Below, in pieces: positions 55,590 to 64,000 of a DNA stretch of 64,000 nucleotides. The stretch is from positions 61,416,436 to 61,480,435 of the forward strand of contig CM070917.1 in NCBI GenBank assembly GCA_036417435.1, read 5' to 3'. Position numbers and translations under genes: made by a program. The notes beneath the pieces were generated by a model, which searched no databases, was not told the DNA's origin, and saw only the letters and a list, made by a program, of their open reading frames with translations. The stretch comes from Inia geoffrensis. Taxonomy: Eukaryota > Chordata > Mammalia > Artiodactyla > Iniidae. How positions within the stretch are numbered: position 1 is the stretch's first letter; the number at the start of each line of letters is the position of its first letter.

Positions 55590-56350
55590 CAAGGCCAGAC
55601 GGGTCAGGGCGCTCTAGGCGCAGAAAAAGCGCTGAGTCACGTCCCGGGCACGCGACACCCAGAGAGCGGGGCCTTCCGGGAGCGGGGCTGCGGGGACGCG
55701 AGCGCGCCCGGCCCTGCAGGGTGCGGGGGCGCGCAGGCCGCCCGCGTCTGCGGGGCTGCGGGAGCGCGCCCGGAGTGGCGGGGGCGCGCGGGCCGCCCGG
55801 CTACCCGAGGACCGCAGCCAGGCCGTCGGCGTCCTCGGTTACCAGGAGTTTCGGAGCCGGAGTGTGGCGGGTGCCAGCGCCGGACGTCACCGCTGCCCGC
55901 CGGCCTGGACCGCCCCTTCTGGGGCCCGTTTGGGAAATGGGGGGAGGGTTGCCCCGCAGAAAGGCCCCGAACGTCGGCCGCAGCCACCCTGTTAGTGCCC
56001 CTCTTCCCGCAGGTTCCCTCCTCCGTGTCTTCTCAAGCTTTGTCCTCATTTATTTGCTTTCCACGTTCCTCTCCTTTTCAGGGCCCCATTTGCTCCCGCC
56101 TTTTCTGTTTCCATCCATCCACCTGCCTTTAGACCTCTCTCCGCCTTTCCTTGCACCCCCTGGACATTCTCGGAGGTGGCGGGGGAGGGGGGGTGCAGTG
56201 GAAAGGTACCGGTGGGCGTCGGGCGCCCCCTCGCGGCCCACTTGTCCCCGCCTGGCCTCCGGCCTGGGAGGGGACCGGCCTCTCGCCACCCCCCAGCCCC
56301 CACCCCCTACCCGCCCAGGTCTAGGGTTCAGGTTCTGGGTTAGCGGGAGC
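55590..56350. promoter_or_regulatory. Orphan CpG island
   Basis: Very CpG-dense, above all 55,610-55,960, with a GACGTCAC CRE-like site near 55,885 and many GC boxes. A consensus donor AAG|GTAAGC follows at 56450 on the + strand. No recognised coding exon lies inside; the EXOC7 start (MIPPQEAS...) is absent. It may be the promoter of a non-coding transcript or a distal first exon. Confidence 0.6.
55682..55800 (+). repeat. Imperfect tandem duplication inside the CpG island
   Basis: 'gcggggctgcgggga' at 55682 and 'gcggggctgcggga' at 55750 each lead into AGCGCGCCCGG, then GGGGGCGCGC(A/G)GGCCGCCCG. The units are about 68 bp apart. Confidence 0.8.
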
Positions 56351-56517
56351 CGCGCGCCCCCCAGCGGCACAGCCACATCCTCAAAACCCACTCTCTGGGT
56401 TCTGGAAAGTGGAAAGCGGCCTCCAGAAAAAGGGACCTTGACACTGAAGGTAAGCAGGCTGGGGAAGAGGCAGATGTTGCTGCTAGCTGAGGTAGAAGGA
56501 AGAGTAAAGTCTCAATT

Positions 56518-56855
56518 TTTTTTTTTTTTCTTTATTTTTTTTTTTAATTTTATTTGGTATTAGACTATATTTGATTTACAATGTTGTGTTAGTTTCAGGT
56601 GTACAGCAAAGTGACTCCTTTATACATATATCCATTCTTTTTCAAATTCTTTTCCCGTGTAGCTTATTACAGAATATTGAGTAGAGTTTCTTGTGCTCTA
56701 CAGGACGTCCTTGTTGATTATCTACTTTATGTACAGTAGTGTGTATTTGTTAATCCCAAACTCCTAATTTATCCCTCCCTGCCCCACATTTCCCCTTCGG
56801 TAACCATAAGTTTGTCCGTGAGTCTGTTTCTGTTTTGTAAATAAGTTCAGAAAAG
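56518..56855 (-). mobile_element. L1 3' end fragment
   Basis: Poly-T start, then 'gatttacaatgttgtgttag', 'aggtgtacagcaaagtgact', 'gtttctgttttgtaaataag' in L1 3' end order. Confidence 0.85.
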
Positions 56856-57454
56856 TCTCAAAATTCTTCACCCATTTTTCCATAGAGTTAGCACAGGGAT
56901 GTGCTGGGAAGTCTGCAGTTTGAAATGGAGGGAAACGTGTGTGTTTTAGGACAGGGGCAGAGGTGGGGGAATCGAGCCAGGAGTAAAGGGACAGGGAGGG
57001 AGCAGTAGCCACGAGGAATCATCAGGCCTTGGTGGACTGGGCCTCCCCAGCCGGCCTCCTGCCAGGCCTTAACCCTGGCATCAGAAGCAAATCCCTGCCG
57101 TCCTCCAAGCCCCACTGGTGAGAGTTTAAAAAGAGTTTAAAAAGCCAATGGGAAGCTTTCCCTCAAGTGTCAGTCCCCCTCCAAATCCAGACAGTGGAGA
57201 GCCTCTTGCCTGGCGACCAGGGTCCCTGATGTCCTGGAGGCAAAGGCTCACCAGGCCCAGGGACAGCGGCAGGGCTGTGACACGCAGACTCCAGCAGCAG
57301 GGAAGTAGCTGGGTGCTTCCTTGACCCACTCTCTCTCTTTGGGACCCGAAAGGCTGAGTCCTTCAGGGTCTCCCCAGGTGGGACGGTGGCTGTGGGCCTG
57401 GAGTGTTCCAGCTGGTCCCAGGAGGGTCATTCTGATGTATCTGTGTGAGCCAGC

Positions 57455-57665
57455 CTGCCACATGATGAAGGATAAAAATGGAGCATCTGCATCCTGGCTC
57501 TGGCACCTTCCAGACACTTCTGTGCACCTTGGTTCCCCCTCCCATGAAAACAAAAATACTCATCTCCCCCTGCAGGACACACAGGTGGTTGTGAGGACTC
57601 TGGGAGGTGACCATTTTAAAGGCTCAGCATGGTGCCGGCACATGGTAGCGCTCATACCTCAGGCT
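57455..57665 (+). repeat. MIR-like relic
   Basis: 'ggcaccttccagacacttct', 'acaggtggttgtgaggactc' and 'ggctcagcatggtgccggca' resemble MIR. Confidence 0.45.
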
Positions 57666-57774
57666 TACTTCCTGGTCTGTAAAATGTGGTCAGTGTCACT
57701 CGTGTGTTCCCCTCAGCCAGTGCCTTGTGGCCTCCGCTCTTTAAACAATCCATCAGCATTCGGCTCTCACTACG

Positions 57775-58360
57775 TCTTTTTTCCTTTAATTGAAGTATAG
57801 TTGATTTACAATGTTGTGTTCATTTCAGGTGTACAGCAAAGTGATTCAGATTTTTTTTTTTCTTTTTCAGATTCTTTTCCCTTATGGGTTATTACAAGAT
57901 ATTGAGTAGAGTTCCCTGTGCTATGCAGTAAGTCCCTGTTGGTTATCTATTTTATGTATAGTATTGTGTATATGTTCATCCCAAACTGCTAATTTATCCC
58001 TCCCCCCTTTCCCCTTTGGCAATCGTAAGTTTGTTTTCTATGTCTGTGAGTCTGTTTCTGTTTTGTAAATAAGTTCATTTGTATCATACTTTAGATTCCA
58101 CATATACCTGATGTCACGTGGCATTGGTCTTTCTCTGTCTGACTCCACTTAGTATGATAATCTCTAGGTCCATCCATGTTGCTGCAGTGGCATTATTTCA
58201 TTCTTTTTTATGGCTGAGTAATATTCTATTGTATATAGAATAGATGTATACCGCATCTTCTTTACCCATTTATCTGTCGATGGACATTTAGGTTACTTCC
58301 ATGTCTTAGCTATTGTAAATAGAGCTGCAGTGAACATTGGGGTGCATCCTTGATCTTTAA
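57775..58360 (-). mobile_element. L1 3' end fragment, longer copy
   Basis: 'tagttgatttacaatgttgt' through 'gattccacatatacctgatg', 'atggctgagtaatattctat' to 'gtgaacattggggtgcatcc'. Same family and orientation as 56518-56855. Confidence 0.88.
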
Positions 58361-58506
58361 GAATGACCTCAGTGGATGGGACCAGGGCCAGGCCTCTCAG
58401 GATGCTGTCGGTGACTCAGGACTGTTTGGGGGGCAGGCAGCAGGAGTTGGTGAGGTTCCAAAGGTGCTAGATAAATCAACAATTTGGATCTCACAGCACA
58501 TTTCTA

Positions 58507-58623
58507 GGGGAATTCCCTGGCAGTTCAGTGGTTAGGGCTGTACGCTTCCACTGCAGGGGGCACAGGTTCAATCCCTGGTCAGGGAACTAAGACCCCATAA
58601 GTTGCACAGCACAGCCAAAAAAA
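58507..58623 (+). mobile_element. CHR-type SINE
   Basis: 'ggggaattccctggcagttc' to 'gcacagcacagccaaaaa'. Target duplication ATTTCTA at 58500-58506 and 58624-58630. Confidence 0.9.
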
Positions 58624-58659
58624 ATTTCTATGCAGAAATCAATTTAGTTCCTAATATAC

Positions 58660-58830
58660 TCCAGCTATAGCTGGAAAGGCCAGCCAAGGAAGGGTTAACA
58701 TCCCTTGAGCACCTGCTGTGTGCCGGGCCCTTTATATTTGCTGTGTCACTTAATTCCCATGGAATGTTTTTCAGAGGAACCCTCCCTTGGCTGAAGTCAC
58801 ATGGCTCATGGGTGGCAGGGCTGGGAGCAG
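58660..58830. repeat. MIR-like relic
   Basis: 'gagcacctgctgtgtgccgg', 'cacttaattcccatgg' and 'gaagtcacatggctcatggg' resemble a MIR core. Confidence 0.5.
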
Positions 58831-59640
58831 ATGAGCCCCATCTGCCCTCACACCTGGTTCTCACTCCCCCTCTCTGTGCCATTATCGCCCTGGCTGTGAT
58901 TGCCACAAGGGCCAGCCACCACGTGGAACAGACTCCTACTGGAACACGTGTCCAAAGCCAGACCCCCACCGGCTCCACAGACCTCTCCTGGCACCTCCCC
59001 TGGGTAAGGGGACAAGTGAGGATGGGAGGCTGGGGCGGGGGTCCCCAGAGGGACAGGAAGGGTCAGTGATTCTCTTCAGCCACATCTCTGTGGGGTGTTT
59101 CTGCTCCTCCTGTGTTGCTGTAATTCTCAGGGCAGATAGTCTCATGGTTGCCTCAGAAAAGTACACCTGCCCTCCTTCCCCTGCTTGCCCGTTCTGGAAC
59201 ACATACCCACCAGTTTCTCTCACCTTTTTGGTCCTCCCTCCAGGCCCCTGCTCCTCCCTTGCCCTCCTGGATTTAGCTGTCACACACTTGTTTATTTGTT
59301 CCTCACGGATTTGTTGGGCGTCCTCTCTGTGTCAGGCCAAGGCTAGGTGCTGGAGACAGGCCTTTAGAAGGCTGGCCCAAGGTCTTCCTGTCACCTAGCT
59401 TTCCTCTCGCTTTTGTCACTCAGCTGTGAGGAACGATTGCTTCGTGCCTGCCTTTGATCTGCCTTCAGCAAGGCTCCCACGTCCTGGCCGCTCCTCGCTC
59501 CAGCTCTTGCCTGTGAGGTCCTTCTCCTTGGCGTGGCCACTGAACAGGCTCCGCTGGAAGGACTGTGGTCCAGCCTTCCAGCCCTCCCTTTCCAAACTCA
59601 CTTTGCCTCAGTCTCTCAAGCAGGCATGAATCCCCAAGTG
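58831..59640. other. Unique intergenic sequence
   Basis: No gene supported. A short old-repeat-like piece lies near 59,280-59,360. Confidence 0.6.
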
Positions 59641-59656
59641 ATGTCCCAGCCTTTTT

Positions 59657-59892
59657 TTTTTTTAATTTATTATTTATTTTATTTATTTCTTTTTGGCTGC
59701 ATTGTGTCCCCGTTGCTGCGCACGAGCTTTCCCCAGCTGCAGCTCGTGGGCTGTAGGCACGCGGGCTTCAGTAGTTGTGGCGCATGGGCTTCGCTGCTCC
59801 GCGGCATGTGGGATCTTGCCAGACCAGGGCTTGAACCCGTGTCCCCTGCATTGGCAGGGGGAGTCCCAACCACTGCACCACCAGGGAAGCCC
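59657..59892 (-). mobile_element. CHR SINE, long form, shortened
   Basis: Poly-T, 'ttttggctgcattgtgtccc' to 'accaccagggaagccc'. Perfect 15-bp target duplication TGTCCCAGCCTTTTT at 59642-59656 and 59893-59907. Confidence 0.93.
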
Positions 59893-60393
59893 TGTCCCAG
59901 CCTTTTTGAGGACCTTCATTCAAACCAGTTTACTCTGGGGACATTCCATTTGCAGTTGTGAAATTAATGTTAAAGCTCACCTGAAAAAAATAAACAAAAT
60001 TAGAATATCTAGGAAGTTTTTATTGATTAAAAAACAAAAGGCCAAGAAGGAAGGGTATGCCCACCAAAAATTAAATTAAATATAATTAAGTCATAAAGCT
60101 ACATTACCTTAGCTGGTTTGGTACTGGTGCTGACCTAGGTAAAAGCAGTTCATTTGAATAGAATATACCCCAAATATCTATGGGAAGTTATTTATGATAT
60201 AGGTGGCATTTCAAACCAGTGGTTGAGTAATTATTGAAAAAAATGATATTGGGACAATTGGGTATCCATCCAGGAAAATATGCAGATGGCTCAATGTTGT
60301 AAACATTATTAAAAAAAAGCAGATGAAGAAAAAAGAAGAAATTAGTAGGAAAAAAACAAGAGCGTTTAAAAAAAAAAAAAAGAAAGAAAGAAA

Positions 60394-60760
60394 GGGCTTC
60401 CTTGGTGGCGCAGTGGTTAAGAATCCGCCTGCCAATGCAGGAGACATGGGTTCGAGCCCTGGTCCGGGAAGATCCCACATGCCACGGAGGAACTAAGCCC
60501 ACGCACCACAACTACTGAGCCTGCACCCTAGAGCCCGTGAGCCACAACTACTGAGCCTGCGTGCCACAGCTACTGAAGCCTGCCTGCCTAGAGCCTATGC
60601 TCTGCAACAAGAGAAGCCACCACCATGAGAAGCCCGTGCATCGCAATGAAGAGTAGCCCCCACTCGCTGCAACTAGAGAAAAGCCTGCGTGCAGCAACGA
60701 AGACTCAACGCAGCCAAAAATAAATAAATAAAATAAATAAATTTATAAAAAAAGAAAAAA
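60394..60760 (+). mobile_element. CHR SINE, full-length long form
   Basis: 'gggcttccttggtggcgcag' through repeated 'gccacaactactgagcctgc' units to 'cgcagccaaaaataaataaa'. Preceded by an A/GAAA-rich stretch. Confidence 0.93.
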
Positions 60761-61010
60761 GACCAGGGTAAGCCTTTCCAAGCAAGGCACAAAACCAAAA
60801 AGCTATAAAATAAAAAGTCTGATCAATATGAATAAATTAAAAAATTAAAACTCTAGTAGAAAAAAATCAGCAACAACAAAAAACTAAGCCACGTAATAAC
60901 AAAAAAGGAAAAAAATTTTTCCACATAAATGTTAAAGGCTAATTTCTTTAATATATAAAGAATTCTGAAAAACTAATATGGCCATTAAACAAGAAAGATA
61001 CTCAACTTTT

Positions 61011-61320
61011 ATTTTTTTTAATATTTATTTATTTTACTTTATTCTTTTGGCTGTGTTGGGTCTTCGTTGCAGCGTGCAGGTTTCTCTCTAGTTGCGGCAC
61101 GCAGGCTTCTCTCTAGTTGTGGCGCACGGGCTCCAGAGCACATGGGCTCTGTAGTTTGCAGCATGCAGGCTCTCTCGTTGAGGCACGGGAGCTCAGTAGT
61201 TGTGGCGCACGGGCTTAGTTGCCCCACGGCATGTGGGATCTTAGTTCCCTGAACAGGGATGAACCCCTGTCCCCTGCATTGTAAGGTGAATTCTTTACCA
61301 TTGGACAACCAGGGAAGTCC
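61011..61320 (-). mobile_element. CHR SINE, long form (first of a pair)
   Basis: 'ttttggctgtgttgggtctt' to 'caaccagggaagtcc'. Target copies CTCAACTTTT (61001-61010) and CTCAACTTACTTT (61321-61333). Confidence 0.92.
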
Positions 61321-61333
61321 CTCAACTTACTTT

Positions 61334-61687
61334 TTTTTAAAAGATTTTATTTATTTATTTATTTTTGGCTGTGTTGGGTCTTCACTGCTGTATGCAGGCT
61401 TTCTCTAGTTGCAGCGAGCAGGGGCTGCTCTTTGTTGTGGTGCACGGGCTTCTCCTTGCAGTGGCTTCTCTTGTTGCAGAGCACAGGCTCTAGGCGCACA
61501 GGCTTCAGTAGTTGTGGCACGTGGGCTCAGTAGTTGTGGTACTCGAGCTCTAGAGCTCAGGCTCAGTAATTGTGGTGCACGGGCTTAGTTGCTCCGAGGC
61601 ATGTGGGATCTTCCTGGACCAGGGCTTGAACCCGTGTCCCCTGCATTGGCAGGCGGATTCTTAACCACTGTGCCACCAGGGAAGTTC
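61334..61687 (-). mobile_element. CHR SINE, long form (second of a pair)
   Basis: 'ttttggctgtgttgggtctt' to 'gccaccagggaagttc'. Target duplication CTCAACTTACTTT at 61321-61333 and 61688-61700, perfect. Confidence 0.93.
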
Positions 61688-61734
61688 CTCAACTTACTTT
61701 CAATTGAAGAGAAAAATTGAACATAAGATGCCAT

Positions 61735-63117
61735 TGAAAGATTTTTTATTAATAGACTTTATTTTTTAGTGAAGTTTTATGTTTACAGAAAAAAATTGTG
61801 CAGAAAGTACAGACTTCCCATATGCCCCTTCTTTTCTTATTGCATTAGCTAGGATTTCTAGTATGACGTTGAATAGGAGTGGTGAGAAGAGGACATCGTT
61901 GCCTTGCTCCCAGTGTTACAGTGAAAGCATCTAGTTTCTCACTATTAAATATGATATTAACTGTAGGTTTGTTGTCGATGTTTTTATCAAATTGAGGAAG
62001 TTATTCACTATTCCTAGTTTGCTGAGGATTTTTATTGCAAATGGATATTGGATTTTGTCAAATGCTCTTTTGTTTTTCGCATTTGTTGATATGATCATAT
62101 AATTTTTCTTCTTTAGCTTGTTCATGTGATGGATTACCTTAATTGATTTTTAAATATTGAACCAATCTCGCATACCTGAAATTAATCCCACTTAGTCATG
62201 CTGTATAATTTATTTTTATACATTGTTGGATTCTATTTGCTAACATTTTGAGTATTTTTGTACCTGTATTCATGAGCGATATTAGTCTATAGTTTTTCTT
62301 TCTTGTAACGTCTTTCACTCTTAGTTAAAGACATTAGTATTAGGATAATTCTGACTTCACAGAATAAGTTTGGAAGTATTGCCTCTGCTTCTATTTTTCT
62401 GGAAGAGATTGTAGAGAGTTGTTATCATTTCTTCTTTAAATGTTTGGTAGAATTCACCAGTAAAACCATATGGGCCTGGTGCTTTCTATTTTGGAAGCTT
62501 ATTAATGACTGATTCAATTTCTTTAATAGATATAGGCCTATTATCTATTTGTCCTTGTGTGAGTTTTGGGAGATTGTGCCTTTCAAGAAATTGGTCCATT
62601 TCACCTAAGTTATCAAATTTAGGGGCATAGAATTGTTCACTGTATTCCTTTATTATCCTTTTAAAGCCCACAGGATCAGTAATTATGACCTGTATTTCAC
62701 TTCTGATATTAGTAGTTTGTATCTTCTTTTTGTCTTGTTTAGCCTGGCTAGAGGTTATCAATTTTATTCATTTTTTCAAAGAACCAACTTTTTTTTTTTC
62801 TTTTTTTTTTTGGCTGCTCCATGTGGCAGTGAAAGCACAGAGTCCTAACCACTGGACCAGGGAATTGCCTCAAAGAACCAACTTCTGATTTTCTTGACTT
62901 TCTCTACTAATTTCCTGTCTTCTATTTCTTTTCTTCTGCCTATTTCAGATTTAATTTGCATTTATTATGCTTGTTTCCTAAGGTGGAAGCTTAAATTACT
63001 GATTTTAGATCTTTCTTTTCTAATGTATCTATTCAATGTTGTAAATCTCCCTCTAAGCACTATTTTCACTGCATCCCACACATTTTTATAAGTTTTATTT
63101 TCCTTTCTATTTAGTTC
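61735..63117 (-). mobile_element. L1 fragment with ORF2 reverse-transcriptase region, broken
   Basis: The minus-strand translation of 62486-62761 (ends SIKEIESVINKLPK; contains PVGFKRIIKEYSEQFY) is the L1 ORF2 segment just before the reverse transcriptase. Sequence down to 61,850 continues into that domain with several stops. The first 100 bp (61,735-61,835) instead looks like L1 3' UTR, so the element has an internal deletion or is two fragments. A SINE sits at 62791-62870. Confidence 0.85.
62791..62870 (-). mobile_element. Short CHR-type SINE in the L1
   Basis: Poly-T, 'ttggctgctccatgtggcag' to 'actggaccagggaattgcct'. Perfect 14-bp target duplication CAAAGAACCAACTT at 62777-62790 and 62871-62884. 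About 35 bp shorter than its relatives. Confidence 0.92.
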
Positions 63118-63131
63118 AAAAATTAAACATG

Positions 63132-63342
63132 AAGGACTTCCCTGCTGGTTCAGCGGTTAAGACTTCACACTCCCAATGCAGGGGGCCCAGGTTCGATTCC
63201 TGGTCAGGGAACTAGAGCCCGCATGCCGCAACTAAGAGCTCACATTGCCACAACTAAAGACCCCGCATGCCACAATGAAGATCCCGCTCATGGCACTGTG
63301 CTGCAACTAAGACCCAGAGCAGCCAAATAAATAAATATTTTT
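63132..63342 (+). mobile_element. CHR SINE
   Basis: 'aaggacttccctgctggttc' to 'agcagccaaataaataaata'. Perfect 14-bp target duplication AAAAATTAAACATG at 63118-63131 and 63343-63356. Confidence 0.94.
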
Positions 63343-63356
63343 AAAAATTAAACATG

Positions 63357-63990
63357 GTATGCCATTTTCATCTATCAGATTGGCCAAAATGTTAAAGCTT
63401 GATAATATTTAGTGTGGGTAAAGGCAGTATAAGGGAGTATAAGGCACATTTGTACATTGGTAGTGGAAATATAGACTAGTTCAACCATTTTGGATGGCAA
63501 TTTGTACATATCTATAGAAATGTAAAAGGGGTATACATTTTGATTTAGCAATTCCACTCTCTGAAGGCCGAGAGCAGAGTGTATGTACGTACAGGGGGCA
63601 GAGTTTGCAATAGTAAAATACCTGGGAACAACTTAAATGTCCAAGAATAGAGACTGCTTCAATATATAATATCTATTCAGTGAAATACTATGCAAAGACT
63701 ATGCAAAGAATACACACTATTATTGAAAGATGGTCAAGGTATACTGTTAAGTGAACATGCAGACTACAAGAATAGTATGTTTAATGAGATAGCATTTGTG
63801 GTTGTTTTCTTCCCTAAGGATAGCTTATTCTGTTTATAATATGCTTGGATTTGTATGGATACATCTGGAAAGTCATAACTTCGGTTATTTCTTCAACAGA
63901 GGTGCTTGGGGCCAAGGAGGAGGAGGGCACTTTCTGTTCTTCACTTTATACCTTCTTTACAGTTTGAATTTTTTAACCTTGAATAAGTAT
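63357..63990 (+). repeat. Old L1-family relic
   Basis: 'catctatcagattggccaaa', 'gatttagcaattccactctc' and 'caacttaaatgtccaagaat' are in the order of old L1 3' ends. No gene seen to the window end. Confidence 0.55.
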
Positions 63991-64000
63991 TACATTTAAT

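Noticed and set aside
55448..56563. 371-codon open frame on the + strand across the CpG island
   Set aside because: Composition is Arg/Gly/Pro-rich as expected from CpG-dense DNA with few stop codons. It runs into an L1 poly-T and shows no domain I recognise.
45988..64000. EXOC7, the expected next gene after FOXJ1
   Set aside because: No sequence matching its N-terminus (MIPPQEAS...) or other known segments was found. It is likely beyond the window end.

Overview
This is a stretch of a mammalian nuclear genome, most likely from a cetacean. The evidence is about 34 copies of the tRNA-Glu-derived CHR family of SINEs (heads reading 'TTCCCTGGTGG(C/T)', tails reading 'CAGCCAAAAAT'). I saw no Bov-A/BovB elements of the ruminant kind. 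A hippopotamus cannot be excluded. The rest of the repeat content is L1, an old HAL1, L2/MIR relics, one pogo/Tigger-like DNA element and several long CA/TG/CG microsatellites. There are no prokaryotic features.

Two genes are present, both on the + strand. Positions 1 to about 39,740 hold the 3' part of RNF157, a RING E3 ubiquitin ligase of the MGRN1/RNF157 family. Its first two coding exons lie upstream of the window. Seventeen exons (called 3 to 19 by comparison with the human gene) join in one frame with matching phases to give 615 residues plus a stop codon. They end at 37,001, followed by a 2.7 kb 3' UTR with an AATAAA at 39,720. About 1.1 kb further on is the CpG-island promoter of FOXJ1, the forkhead regulator of motile ciliogenesis. 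FOXJ1 has a non-coding exon 1 (ending 41,024) and two coding exons (41,757-42,254 and 43,948-44,715) that give exactly 421 residues. Its poly(A) signals are at 45,703 and 45,721. The RNF157-FOXJ1 order matches human 17q25.1, where EXOC7 comes next. I could not find EXOC7 here.

From 45.8 to 64 kb no protein-coding gene can be supported. This part holds GC-rich unique sequence (46-54 kb), a nested L1/Tigger-like/SINE cluster (54.5-55.3 kb), an orphan CpG island (55.6-56.35 kb) with a plausible splice donor, two L1 3' ends (56.5-58.4 kb), and an AT-rich zone of SINEs and a broken L1 ORF2 (59.6-64 kb).

The points most worth a second look are: (1) a possible alternative exon start in RNF157 intron 11, in phase, with a basic KRKR-containing peptide, at the position where the paralogue MGRN1 carries its nuclear-localisation exon; (2) a GC-AG intron 9 that also holds a perfect 20-bp hairpin close to its acceptor; (3) a compact cilia-type FOXJ1 promoter (palindromic X-box, CCAAT, forkhead site, GC box, second X-box-like site); and (4) an 11.5 kb SINE-free interval over FOXJ1 and the end of RNF157. 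Nothing here looks like a wholly new biological system. Protein comparisons are from memory of the human proteins; no search was run.
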